From Sphagnum magellanicum (lineage: Eukaryota; Streptophyta; Sphagnopsida; Sphagnales; Sphagnaceae), in contig CM038918.1 in the NCBI GenBank assembly GCA_021904315.1, positions 4,603,349-4,667,348 on the forward strand: 64,000 bases of DNA. The letters are read 5' to 3'. Positions 25,536 to 38,560 of the stretch are shown in pieces. The notes below the pieces were generated by a model. The model was not told the DNA's origin and made no database searches. It saw only the letters and a list, made by a program, of their open reading frames with translations. The stretch's first letter is position 1. Each line of letters begins with the position of its first letter. Position numbers and translations under genes: made by a program.

Positions 25536-26038
25536 GGGGGGGGCGAGAGAGAGAGCAGAAGTGTCTAGAATCCAAGAAAGAAAGAAAGAGAGTTTTCAGA
25601 GTCCTTTGGAGTTTCTGCACTTGTGGGTATACCGAGATGTAATTGGGGAAGAAGCTCGTGCATGTGAGCTTTAAGTCCTGAGATTGTTGTTACCTATTTT
25701 CTGCAAAATGGCAACAAGTTCCAAACACAAATTGTTCAAGCTCATCAGAACATTAATGAACTCTAAGTTCTAAGAAGAAGAAGATCAAGAAGACGAAGAA
25801 AAGAAGATGTATAGATCACGACGTCTATGCAGATCATCTTCACAGCAACCTCAAGTGGGTTGGAGCCCGTAACTGCTGTGTATCCACTAGCTAAGATCTA
25901 AGCCTTCCTGCCTCCCTGCCTCCCTGCCTGCATGCGTGCATGCATGCAGATCAGTCGAGGGATGAGGTTTGGATCAGCAGCTGCTGCAGCTGGGAAGAGC
26001 ATTATTAGTGTAAGAATAATATGGTTTGAGAATCTTAC

Positions 26039-26361
26039 GAGTTTTTTGGTTTGTTTTTGCGGGTTTTGGATTTGCTGTTGTGATCATCCTCGGCGGCAGC
26101 TTGTTTCTGAGCCGTTTTAGAGCCGGTTTTCGTGTCCGCAGCTGCAGCATCATCTGCATCATCCGTTGGTTCTTCGTTGGCAGCAGCTTGGTTCGTCGTC
26201 GTGGAGCTCACGTTCTGATCTGCAGTTTGTTGGACGTGATATTGAGGCGGCGGGTGTATGTAGCTTGGCGCACAAGTGCGAGCGTTGCGCTCGCGAGTGT
26301 CCAACAAGGCCGCAAACCTCTCCGATTCTTCCCAGTCCCCATGAAACCAGTTCTGCGACAT
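26039..26361 (-). CDS. Possible first coding exon of an unrecognised protein
   Basis: An ATG at 26361 (- strand) opens 107 codons up to a good donor (AAAACTC|GTAAGA, intron side at 26038), leaving phase 2. The N-terminus MSQNWFHGDWEESERFAALL is followed by a low-complexity Thr/Asp/Ala/Lys-rich region ending SKSKTRKNKPKN. The frame continues a few bases to a stop inside the putative intron. I do not recognise the family; W..G-D-W-E followed by F and R/D residues faintly recalls the RIN4/NOI N-terminus, but that is too weak to name. No second exon was identified downstream (lower coordinates). Support comes from the local GC-rich island, the long upstream stretch that looks like a 5' UTR, and a TATA-like box about 0.9 kb upstream. 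Confidence 0.35.
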
Positions 26362-27265
26362 GATGTCTATGCTCTATCCACCCGCTGCAGTAGTGCACTG
26401 TGCTGCTGCTTGCTGACACGGGAGTTGCTAATTTGATCCGGTCGAAGCTTTCAAACTCCTTGCTTGCTTGCTTGCTTTTGTTGCTTGCTGTCTGGTCTTG
26501 AGAATATGGCCAATATGAATTCCCGTCTCTAATTCAAATCAAACCAGCTCCTCTCAAAGTCCTGCAGAACGATTAATGACAGCTCGGGTCGCCACACACA
26601 AGTTCATGAAAAAGTAGGAGGCTGAAGCTCTCTCTTAAGTACACCTCGTCTCTCTCTACAGGACAAGGAGAGCAAACAGTAAGCACAACAACAGCTGTGC
26701 AGGAGGGCCCTTGGAACTGCAGACTAGATATCAAAAGTTCAACTTATATGCCAGCTCTGCACTGAGTTCGAACCCCCCAAAAAACACAGAAAACAAAAAT
26801 ACAAACTTCCTCTGCAATGCATGAATTCCACAACAACATTCCAGAGCCACTAGACCTGAGGAGAAGGTGGTTCGACAACTCTACCAAACTATTTCTAGTC
26901 TCAGCAGCTTCAGATCACACAGCAGCAGCAAATTCTCTCACAGAAACTATAAAGGTGAAGAAGTCTGGAGCTGCATGCAGCAGAAAACTAGCAAGAGTGT
27001 GCAGATGGGACACTTATAGCACTAGCTAGAGATCCTCCTCCTGAGCTGTGCTGTCCCACTCAGAAAACACAAATTCCCAAGCCCACACCAAAACCCAGCT
27101 ACAAAACTCTACAATCCAAGATCACATTCAAACTCAGAAGAACTCTCACAGCAGCAACAACAACAAGAAGAAACACCAACACCAGAAGAAATCTTGCTGC
27201 TGCTGCTGCAAGAACAACCGAGATTCAAGCTCCAAAATGAGGACTGTGAGGAATGCAGAGGAAAG
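26362..27265 (-). other. Possible 5' UTR of the 26-kb gene
   Basis: The region between the putative start codon and the TATA-like box is richer in GC than its surroundings. It carries triplet-rich tracts (AAC/AAG/CTG) near 27150-27215 and a (CTTG)n tract near 26458-26476. No better coding reading was found on either strand. Confidence 0.3.
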
Positions 27266-27273
27266 TATTTATA
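27266..27273 (-). promoter_or_regulatory. TATA-like box
   Basis: TATAAATA on the - strand, the plant TATA consensus, placed so that transcription toward lower coordinates would give an 0.8-0.9 kb leader before the ATG at 26361. Purely positional evidence. Confidence 0.3.
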
Positions 27274-27376
27274 ATTTACATCTGAGCCAGTCTCAAAGAT
27301 TACAAACTCCCACTAATTTCTCAAATTATTTTTTTCCTTTTCCCCCTTGACTCGAATCAGTGTGTAAATTTGCACT

Positions 27377-27402
27377 CGCAACAACAACAACAACAACAAC
27401 AA
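27377..27402. repeat. (CAA)n microsatellite
   Basis: About eight to nine CAA units. Nearby, 27559-27612 carries CA and CATA repeats. Confidence 0.9.
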
Positions 27403-27612
27403 CTCTAGTGGCAGGCAAGCAAAATCATCTTCTTCTTCATCCTTTTCATCAACCACAACACATTCATCATCTACAGCCCTGAGCTGCTCAAGTCGAAAAC
27501 AAAATGCTCATGAAAGAAAGACCCCAAAAACAAAACCCTAAAAAACACAAGTTCTCTAAACACACACACACACACACATATACATACATATTTACATACA
27601 TACATACATACT

Positions 27613-30600
27613 TATATACGAATAAGTATATACAAGGTAACTTGTGAAGTGCATGCACTTGCAACCCATACACACACACCTTCATCCACTTTTTTTTGTT
27701 TTTTTTGGTTCAAGCACCTGGCAAGGGGGAAAAAGAAGGAACAAAGAGAGATAGAGGACCCCAAGTCCGAGCCAGAAGTACAAAAACCCAAAGTTGGTCA
27801 CCACATAAAGTACTGGGTGGGAAGAAAAATTTTGTGTATTTATTTCAGGTCAAGTTACTGAGTGTAAAACTTTTTGCAGGGCATTTCTTAAAACAAAACA
27901 TTTGTAGAAGTGGGCATGTCGTCATGTTCTTTCTAAAATGCCTCCTAGAATTGTTTTTTCTCAATTTCATTTATTTATTTTTAGTGTGACACCTCGTGAT
28001 TATCTGATGGACACCCACCATGTATCACAAAGAAAATAAAATATAAATAAAATTTGAAAAAACCTATTGCAATGCTCTCACATAATGCCTTTAGAATCGA
28101 GTGTTCCTCAAATAAGCACCCCTTGGCTATGCTTTGGGGTTATGTTTTGGGAATACCCTGCTCCTCAGGCATTACCCTACACTCAACTTTGCACAACAAC
28201 GAATGGTCACATGAGTCTCTCTCCCCCCCCCCCCACACCCCAACCCCCCAACTACGTACGTGTAATTTTTTTGGTCTATTCAAATATATAAATTTTCAAT
28301 TTGTATATACGAATTAAAAAATTGTAAGAAATTATTTCTCAACGTTTTTGGAGGGCCACCTTACATTTATGAGTATTTTTCCTTAGAAAAGACAAGAGGA
28401 AGGATCTTATGACTACTTTTTAAGAGAGTGTGAGAGGAAAATTTTGTCAACTTACCTTCTATAATACGTGTAATATCTTTACCACTTTCAAGAGCTTGGC
28501 ATTAAAAATTAAACCCTTGTCCCCCTTCCTTCATCTTGTAACCTATTATGTTGAAGTTCATGATAATGGTCACCAGGTGCTTTACAATGGTTAAGTGTGT
28601 GGGTGTGAGGAATATTCTCAAAATATGAGCAGGCCAGACCTGGGCTAGTTCCTTGTCATCCTCGGCTGCTTATTTTGGGAATGGTCCCACCTTCATGATT
28701 TTACCCCCACACATTTTATTTTTCTATCCGTTTCTTGAAATTGTGTTTACAATAGGTTTTTGTAATTGATTCAGCTTATCACATGTCATCTCTCAGAAGA
28801 ATCTCCCAAAAAAAATTATTTTACCCATATGTGTAATGTAGGTACCAATGTTGGCTGCTTATTGCTTTTGACTTGGGTAAGCGGCCGGGTATGGGTCCTG
28901 GTATCAATAACCTACCAGCCAAGTAAATATCATCCTCATCTAGTATTGAAAATTTCAAGTTTTAATAACCTACCTGGATGACCTGGTTATCTATCATTCA
29001 GGTAGGTTATCAATCTTAAAATTCTGAATATTTCTACAGTAGAAAATAGAAAAGCAGGGGAAACCATTCTAAGCAGTTTGAAGTTTTTAAAAATCATGTA
29101 ACCAATGTATAACCGACAATGTATCGACAATTCTCAATCAAGTATTTGAAAACTGACCCTTATGCATAACCAGGGTTATTACCCAAAAAAATTGAATAAG
29201 ATGATAATGGGGGGTATTACTTTGGCATTGATATTGACAGTTTTAAATTTTGGCTAGTCATTGCCAAAAGGCAATAACCAGCCAATACTAGTAGGTACCC
29301 TATAGTTTCTTCACATGCTCTTTAGCACTCTTGACAAATCATTACCAGCCTATTTTTTACTGGTTATATATCTATATATGCACACAATGAAAAATTTTAA
29401 GATTAAAAAATTCGAAAAAAAGTGTTTTTGGAGGTTTTCAATGGCCAGAAGTGAGGGAAAAAAAAAATGTAAAAATCACCAGATTCATACATGTGGGTTT
29501 CATTGTGTAGCCAAACATATTAAAAAATTACAATTTATTTCTGGTTTATAGCCAGATTTGAATAAATTGTCCAAGGGATGATTGCCAATCCCGGGGTGAG
29601 ATGGGGTCTTAGGGTTTCACAACAATCTTTTCCAAAGACCGTTTTCAACCTAAGGTGATTTAACTTGTGAGTTCATATAGGATCATTTGGTGAGGTGAAG
29701 CATTTTCAACAATGTTCTCTCAAAGATTGTTTTCCACTTCAGTTGCCCCTTTTTTGTTTATACTTCGAAGTTCACCATGGGATTTGATGAGGTGGGGTTT
29801 CTTTTAAGTCTTTTCAACAATATTCTTGCAAAGGATATGACAAAGCAGTTCTTTGTTGGAGTACTGACTTCGTTGAATTGAAGCATACAAAGCAGCTTTT
29901 CTGTAAGTTACAAAACATTACTTCCAAATTTCATATTTTCCTCAAATTTTTAATCCATTGAGTGACGTTTATCATCATGATGAGTGCATCAAATGAAGGT
30001 CCACAATACTCGCTTTAAACTCCAAAAACGAAATTGAGCTATGTCAAAAATATTTTAAATTCTCTGAAAACTTTTTACGTGTTCAAACACCGTCCCCTTG
30101 TTTACCATGTTCAGATCTTGTGGCATCAATCAACACCTCCATAGGTCACATGCTAAACTCTAAACCATCAGCCAAAACCAGAAAGCACATGAGAATATAT
30201 GACATCAACAATGGCCATTCTAATGGGTACCTAAACAACAGAGGTGATATCATGGGGTCCCCGCTGTTGGTGCTGAAGGAGTAGGGCATAGGTGTCACCC
30301 TGTGTATGCCTGTCATGTGGCATACACAATGTACAATGAATGTAAATTAGCACTTGCACAAGTCCAAATCGTGCATAATGTGACCCATCACAAGCCCAAA
30401 TCATAAATATCATGACGCAAAGTGTGTCTGGGTAGCATCAAGATGTATCTGGGCAGCACCAGACAGATTTTTGTATGCGCAAAAAGGCAGTCAGGGAAAA
30501 GAAGAAGCAAGCAATACTTTTGTATTGCAGGAGTTCTGGTAATGTTGAGTCAGGAAGGGGTTTACTATTATGTCAGTTCAGACTTGTGATCAGAGCAAAG

Positions 30601-32417
30601 ACTCAACAATCCAAGACTCAAGGGGGGGTTTACACTTCAAAAGATACAAAGCGTCTTTCATCCTAAGCAGAGTGGTGGGAGTGGGTTTAACCACTTCTCG
30701 ACTTCTTCCCCGCCAACACCACCTCCCATTCTCATTACTGATTTGTTACAACCCATTGGTAGCAACCTTTTTTCACTGACAATTTTTTGTCCAAAAGTGA
30801 AAGTAAAAGCTTAATATGTGAAAATGAAGTGATTTGAGGAGTTTTCAATTGCCAGAATTCAAAAAAATTATGAATGAAAAGTACCAGATTTTTTCATTTG
30901 GCTCCAATAGGTAGCAAAAGTTTTAGAAACTTTAAGCATCCTTCTACATCTTTGGCTACCTACCGTACCCTATTTATGGCCAAATTTGGCTAAATTGCAA
31001 AGTTGAGCCAAACAAAACACTGGTTGGTAGTTGAGTTAAGATCTCCACTTCTGCTTAGACTTTGGTCCTCTCTTTTTGTATTTCCACTTCTTGTGTGTAT
31101 TGCTACATATATTAGAGTTGTCCGTAAAAAAAAGGAAATCGCAGCACCAGAACCCTGAGTTTGGTCATACACAGGGTGAGTATCAAAAAAACCATCTATT
31201 TTTGTGGTAAATTGAGTTTCTTACTTCTTTCGTTTTTCTTGAGCCCCTCCACTGCTGCAACATACTGCTCCTACCTCTACAATACTATAATTATTCTTGA
31301 ACCTTGTGCATTAAATGCTAAGTTTCAGCGTTTGATATTGAGATTCAATAAAACATCTTTACCATCCACTTGGGCTTCACCATGTGTTTCCAAATTAGTA
31401 TGTTAAAAATTTATCATCCTTATGTATGTCATTTAAAGGGCAAAGCCCTTAAATGGCTGCTTGTTAATAAAGTTCGGCAGGGTCATAACTTATGTCAAGT
31501 GGGGGATTTGGATGAATAAAGGCTTGAAGGTGCTCTTCCATTTTCTGTCCATATATAATATTATTCTAGAATTTAGGTACTGAAGCTAATATGTTTTTTA
31601 ACACCTTTTTTTTGTGGGGGGGATATTATTGTGCTGAAATGCTTTTCCTTGTTTTGGGAGGGGATTCCGGGGCTGAAATTCATCATTTTATTCAAATTGA
31701 GTTTTTATTGATGCTAAAATCCACATCCACAAAGAAATCATCTAAGAGGTTCTCATTGGGGACCAAGGTAGGAAGCAATATCCTAATTGGTAGATGACCT
31801 TGCCCATACAATTTGCCAAAAACCCGTTACAATATTTATTCAGAAGTCTTCCATCTAGACCACATGCAAAACTCTTCTATTCCGCATTGGCCTACAATTC
31901 AAGGAATGACATGATGTAATTTACACCACTAAGTAATATCAACCATGATTGTGCACCACAAGCGCAACGACTGATCAATTGGTCTAAACATTTTGATGCC
32001 AATAAGTAATATTATGCACTACAAGCATAATGGTTGATTGATAAGTTCGAATATTTTTGTGCCATTAAGTAATATTCCAACCTGCAATTGATTGGTCCAA
32101 GTATTTTGTTTGTGATGATAATCCCACACCTCTCCTTGAGGTGGTTCCAAGAAGATTGGTCCCAAGTTTTTACAAGTGGGTTGGTTGCCCTACTATGTGG
32201 AAGATTGTCTCAAACCTCTTTTTTTCTCTAACCTAAAATCATCCCATTTTGATCATCCCACTATGGTGAAGATTGAAGGATTAGTGAAGGTTGAAGTGAA
32301 TACCTCTGCATTCACTTTCAACAATTGTACATATAAGGAAAGGGTGGATACACAACATTTTTTGAATCAATGGGGCGGGGATGGGCTGGGGACAATATGC
32401 AAAAGGATCATACATTG
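27613..32417. other. Non-coding DNA with dispersed repeats
   Basis: No gene supported. A block at about 28110-28225 (TTTTGGGAATACCC, followed by a C-run) matches 37140-37265 in the same orientation. Copies of the CCAGATT/TAGCCAAA family lie at 29400-29550 and 30840-30990. C- and G-rich homopolymers occur near 28227 and 31613. Confidence 0.45.
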
Positions 32418-32491
32418 GCTCTATATGTTTTGTTTAGTGGTTGACACCACTTTAATGAAAGTGGTGTCAACCATTAAACAAAACATATAGA
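32418..32491. repeat. Near-perfect 74-nt hairpin
   Basis: Arms 32418-32452 and 32457-32491 are reverse complements over 35 bp with a single mismatch, separated by only AATG. Pairing does not extend beyond the arms. It could be a recent inverted duplication or a foldback/small-RNA precursor. The reading frame through it appears incidental. Confidence 0.9.
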
Positions 32492-33738
32492 GTTTGCACC
32501 TAATTTCACACAAACCAACATTTGCCAATATAGTTTGTGTTGAACAAGTCACAATTCATAGGTGGTACAAAGCTTGATAATACTTTTCTAATCCACAAGG
32601 CATTAACCATACCTAAATGGTGGGCTCCATGGTTTTTGCACTTGCATGTGATTGTCATCAAATGTATTTCACACATGATAGACTTGCACATGTATTGGCA
32701 TTTCAATTGTGCTTGTTATTTTTTTTAAATAATTATATTGCAACTTACAACCTTTGTATATGTACCCAACATATAGGTGAAAACAAATTGATCCAAGGCA
32801 AGTTTGGGGTGTGTTAAGATGCAACAAAATGAAAGACTTGCCTAAATAAAGGGTGCAAAGTGTGGAAGTCAAAGGATGGATTCAAAAACCTAGTAGGGTT
32901 CACAAAACACATTTATTGTAGTGAATCTTTTGATTTTTGAAGAATATTGATTATTTAAACACAATTAAAAAAGAAAATCATGTGTAAATGGGTTAATATT
33001 TTCATCATTGAAAAGATTTCAAAAAAAGGTTGTAAGATATTAGGATTTTATGTCCTGATCAAATGCATATACTAATTATATGTGCCTTTAGAATTTCACA
33101 ATGTTAGATGTCTCAATTTCAAAAGAAATTCTTTAAAAGGTTACTAGAAAAGTAGTAATGCCCATGGAAATTAAATGTAACTTGGCAATAATGTTTATTT
33201 CAAAGCTTTGACCCATGTTAAATTGTGGATGAGTCCTTACTTGAAATTGTGCTTGAATCACCCCAATCTGTTCTCATTTACTCCACGCAAGAAAGAGGCC
33301 CATTGAAAATATTCCACTAATGAACGCATGCCCAATGAGGATGTATCACGAAGCTTTTGTTACTTCAACGCCTTTGTGAACAAATAAAGAGCACAATCGA
33401 AACTTCTTAAGTTTCTCTTACATGTTCTTATCACATGATTCACAAATATAGGTGAAGACATCAAATTGTTGTTTATAGATATGGTTTTAGAAAACAATTG
33501 TTCCATAAATGTTCTATAAAATGACCCCCAATTGAGTTAGAAGGCGGGCTTTGGAGACTAATATACTAGGTGATTTTCAAAGCTATGGATATGAGTGTAT
33601 GTGAAGGAACATGCATGTAGTAAGGTAGATTGGTCAAATGCCAAAAATCCCATGAAAATGGCAAAAAGTGCTCCTTAGTTTCATTTATTAATATGAGTGT
33701 TGGAACCCACATTCAAGACAACATAGTGTGGACTTGGG
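32492..33738. other. AT-rich non-coding DNA
   Basis: No gene or repeat recognised. Confidence 0.35.
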
Positions 33739-34527
33739 TGTCACAACCCCACTTTGAAGGAAGTGTGAGGTCGCCACTCACACTCCCGAAAATGGGACTT
33801 GGGAGTCCTCTGGGACTCCCAAAAACTTAGAGCGCGATTACAGGGGTCAAAACACCTCGCATTGAAGCGTTCTTTATACCGTTGGAAAGGTCTTGAAGTG
33901 TGGACATCTGCAGCACAAGTTATGGTCGAAAAAAGGGTCGGGAGTCACATTGGCAGTTTGACTCCCGACCACTAAAAGTTAGGATCGACCCGATCCCGGT
34001 GCGTGGAGGTAAAGTGCGACACACTGTTGGAAAGCTCTTGAGGAGAGCTACAACTTTGGTTTAGACCTCGTCCCGATCCAAGCTTGGGGCGAGAAGTTAT
34101 GAATGCCCAAAGCCCCAGGAGTCTAAACCAGGACAGTTTTGAGACTCCATTTTGGGAGTCCTGGGAAAAAGAGCCATTTGGATGCAAGTGCGGTGGAGAG
34201 CTATAGAGAATACTATATAGGAGAAGGTGGTGGCTTCCCCCAAGTCCGGGCCATGGTGAGTCAAGTGAGTCCAAGGTTGCCCGTGATTTGTCCCAACACC
34301 AAAAGGGTGCAAAATGAGTTCTAACCAACTTGTGGTTGGTTTTGGATGCAGGATTACATAACTAAATAGCTTGTCCCTCTTCCTAATCTAGTCCTAGAGC
34401 TTCCAACATGCCCCTCTCACCCACTTTAGTGCTGGAAGCTGGGAGCGTGCCCCAAGTCCTTCACTTTTTCGCAACTTGAGAGAGTTGGTCCCAACTTGGG
34501 GCTAACTTGGGACTTGGGAGCGCGTCA
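33739..34527 (-). mobile_element. Solo LTR of a gypsy-type retrotransposon
   Basis: The sequence runs TGTCACAACCCC to GGAGCGCGTCA, has TG/CA ends, and is flanked on both sides by the exact 5-bp direct repeat TTGGG (33734-33738 and 34528-34532), the size expected of a gypsy target-site duplication. It aligns along its length with the LTR at 45072-45812. Orientation (-) is inferred from that second copy, whose internal pol lies on the - strand. No internal region is attached, so it is a solo LTR left by unequal recombination. Open frames inside it are not genes. Confidence 0.85.
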
Positions 34528-34532
34528 TTGGG

Positions 34533-37500
34533 TCTAGCCAATGGATGGGTCCCTAGACCAAAGTGAAGAAGTAAAGATGGTTCTTGAAGACATCCAATTT
34601 AGTTTTGCAAAAAAACTTATGTTCAAACAAGTTATCCATAGAATTGAATGATTTATTTTTGGGTCCCAAAAGGTTGCAAAAGCAAAGAGTAGAATCTGGC
34701 AACATTAGTAGGAACATGTTCTAGAACCTTTGATCAAGTATTATGGTCACACAAAATGGATGGTCCAATCACTAAGTATATTTCCTAATTGCTTTCTCCA
34801 TTCATGGTTTTTTTGGATGAAAACAACATTTGGTGTTATTATAAGACATCCAAATTTACTAAAGAAAATAGCCTTAAGCTTAATTGTAAATGCAATGAGA
34901 CACCTTAAACAATACATCCCACTTGCACCATGTCATTATTTATGAATCTCTTATTTTGTTCAAAACAAACACAACTTGTTTGGTCCTTGAAGTTGACAAC
35001 ATCTTATTCCATGCATACCAAGCTCACATGACCTTCCATGTTATTCATGTGCACCTATGGCCTCATGTTTATACTTCTTCATCTTGTCATCACCATTTCA
35101 CCTTCCAATGAAATCAACCATGTTCACATATTTGGACATGTGAAGCCATTTGCAAATCCTTGGGAAATGACATCACATTCAAACAAGTAGCTAGATATCG
35201 ATTTTCAGATAGTTCCAATGTAAATATCAATTGAATATTGAATCTTTTTGCCATAATAAGGTAGGCAAAGCTTATTTTATTTTATTTTATTTTATTTTAT
35301 GTTATTTTATTTTGGAAATTTCGAAGTCTAAAAACTTTAATATCATAATATGTTCCAAGTCTAGGAAACAAAATCATGGCAAATATATAATGCACATATG
35401 CTGATTTCTAGATTGAGTAAGAATTCAAATAATCCTTCCTTTCAGAATAGGAAATGTGTTTGAGCACCTGAAGAGGCATAAGAGGACTAGAAACTACACA
35501 CAAAATACGTCCATGATGATCAAAGACAATTTTCTTCATAATAGGTAGGTAGGTAGTTAGCTTTTAGGGAGTATGAAATAATTTGGGTCATACTAGGTTT
35601 TGTCCTGTGTTGGTCTTGTATGTAGGCATAGACCTAATATGAACACTGGTATCAAGGACCTTACTAGGGTAGGGACAGGGACCTGAGGTAATACCAATAT
35701 TGAAGGATGCATGGATTCAATGTCATTGTACCAAACATGAAATTCTATTTAATTGTACAAGGAAGGAGGATGTTTCGAGGCAAGAATGTTTGTTGTCCAT
35801 TGCCCTTGTATTTTATAATTGTTTTATTGGCCTTGCCTTAGGCAAAGATTTTGTGTTTAGATTCACTATAAAGTACAGTAGCTTAAGGGATTTTGGCCCC
35901 TAGGTAGAAGTAGGTCTATTTTTTATATGAAATATGATATTTTGGCTTGTGTTGAAACCTGAGATTAATTATAGAGTTATGATATCTTAAGGATTTTGAT
36001 TTCTTTAAGAGGATTTTTTTGAAGATTATATTTTTTGCATGGTGAAATATTTGAATTTCCATAATTCTTCTTTTGCTTAAGATATTTTTTTAATGTAAAT
36101 GGCAAGCCCAGTGTGACACACCCCTTGTTTCATTCTCCTGTTGGGCCCACCCTTTGTGAAGTCTGTTCCCACTGTTTTTCATATGAATTTATGTCTTTTG
36201 GGGATCACCTTTTGTTCCCATTTATGAAAGAATTTATTGTTCCATGCCACCCTGGGAACGTTTTGGGAACATGATGATGAGAGATTATGCCAACGTTAAC
36301 TGGAGCAAATGAGTTAAAGACATAGCCAAGCTTGGAACTTGTTCCAAAGGATAGACAAAGAGTGAAGGAAAAGAAGCAAGTTGACTCTGGTACGTGAGGA
36401 AACCCAAATTATTTTTTCTACAAAATTTGTTTTTCTTTTCAACAACTTTGTTATGAAAGAAAAAATCGTATTCCTTTCATACTTGCACCCCATTAATCAA
36501 AAACTTATGACGTTCCCACCCATAAGTGAAGACATTGATATTATCATAGGACCTTTACCATTCCAACATCCTCTTGAAAAATATTTGTTTTTTATTAGTT
36601 TTTTCACTCCAGGAGGAAAAGTAAAAATTTCTTGAAATTCCTATCATTAAGGTGAGGAAAAAAATGTTAAGTAATTTTGCACTTCGTGAGCACACTACCA
36701 CCACCAAGCTTTATGGCATGCACTATAATAATATCAAACAGATTTCTAAAACTTTCAACATTGCGAGCAGCTCATTTTGAGAAAAATTTGACATTTATTG
36801 AAATTAATTCAATCAATAAAAGTACTACGATGCTACAAGGAATTTCCTAATGTACTTGGAAGGCACCTTATATCTCTAAATATCCTACCTACAAAAGGGA
36901 AAGAATATTCTTATTACTTAAGAGTGGGAGGGATCTTACCCTTTTGAATGAGCATATGTGAAAAAGATCTTATATTCACTTCAGTGTAAATATCACCCCC
37001 AAGGGAGTAAGGATGAAAACCCTCCCCATCTTTCACTTCATCATCTACATATGTTCAAGTTTATAATAACCTTTGCCTTGTGCTTTACAATGGATAAAGC
37101 CCACGGTTGAAGGCATTCCCAAAATGTGCCATCCGACTAGGTTATCACCTTGTCCTCCACCCCTTGTTTTGGGAATGCCCAACCACGAGGCTTTTACCTT
37201 ACACCCAAATTTGCCTCCATATTGGTGAGTGGTGTCTTTTAGCATGCACTCATATGAGAGAGAGAGAGCATGGCTTAGGTGTGGGCCTTCCTTTGCTTGT
37301 GATAATAGATGAAGTTGTCTTGATCCCTACACAATGAAGTACTCTCAATGGTCATATAACCATGAACTTTTCATATATTGCATTCTCTAGGACATCGAAA
37401 CACTTTGAGAGAATTGAGCTACTTAGAATATAGTGCCAAAAAGTTCCGACCCATACCGAACAATAGATATTTTATCGTTATGTTAGTCAGTTTGTTAGTT

Positions 37501-38560
37501 CCAATGCCACCTACCCTTTGTTCCCGAAGGTTGTGCCCCCACCCCCCCCCCCCACCTGCTTGTCAGTGCTCTATTCTTCAAACTACTTAGTGGTGGGTAA
37601 GGGCTCCCGCATAAAGAGGAACCGTGACCGGCGGTTCTCAAAAAATCAAAAGACCCGTAGAAGAATGTACCCTGAACCACCACCTGTGTCAGTTGCCGAT
37701 TTTGGGCTGAATTTTGCTTTGCCTTCCATTAGCAAGATCTTAAAAGGTCTAGAGGTTCATGAACCACTGTGAACCTTTACATCAAAGATAGTCAAGGCCA
37801 ATTTTGAAATGACCAAAGAAAATATGTGAACCCATTTGGATATTTCCCAGTCCTTGAATGTGGAATTACATATATACAGAGTTCAGCAACTAATTAAAAA
37901 ATCATATTTAACTTGTAGAGTTCAGCTTATTTATCAGCTTTCCCCCCCTCCCCTAGTGCCAATCTTTCATTGTGTTGGACCAATGAGAGCTAACTTACTA
38001 ACTTTCTAATAATTTATTGTTTGCAATTGGAAAGGTCATATGTGAGCATTCACCATGTCTCCATTGAAACTTGAGAAATGAGAAAATAATCAACTATTGG
38101 TTTAATTGTTCTTAATGCAAAAGATTCTCAATAGAAAGAAGTTAGTATATTGGCCCCAAGTTATCAAGTTTTCTTTTCTTGTTTATAAATTGACAAGTTG
38201 GTTGTTGCCATAAAATTTAGCACAAATTAGGAAAGTATGGACATACAATATGAGACAACTAACTATGGGTTTTTTCCCTCAGTAATAACCTTTGTGGTGG
38301 CACAATTCAAACTTGAATTGCCTCTAAGCAAGGTTTTTGTAAAGTAGTGTTGGGAGGATAAGTCTTTTACCCTTATATGTCCATGATTAAATATTAGGAC
38401 AAATATGTGCCCTAACTAACTAGATAAATTACTTTCCTACCCTCTTCATAATTGATTACATCAAGGTAGATAGGCTGGTGGGTGAACACTTTGTTTAGAA
38501 AACAATCATGTATTGGTCATCATTCAATTAGTCCTATTTTTGCTAGGCGCACTCATAGGT
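34533..38560. other. Non-coding DNA with repeats
   Basis: No gene firmly supported. Contains a TTTTA-type pentanucleotide repeat (about 35272-35313), the second copies of two dispersed repeats (35912-36115 and 37140-37265), a GA tract (37254-37268) and a C-run (37540-37552). An 84-codon frame at 37518-37772 (+) with RRFSKNQKTRRRMYP has no recognisable family and starts in the C-run. Confidence 0.4.
35912..36115 (+). repeat. Dispersed repeat, copy 2
   Basis: Partner of 23935-24150, same orientation, with small indels. See that entry for the shared blocks. Confidence 0.75.

Noticed and set aside
26026..26436. 136-codon + strand frame antisense to the putative exon
   Set aside because: Starts in the putative intron and overlaps the - strand exon; the - strand reading has a better start, donor and promoter context.
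33972..34328. 118-codon - strand frame
   Set aside because: Lies inside the solo LTR and is not conserved in the LTR at 45 kb.
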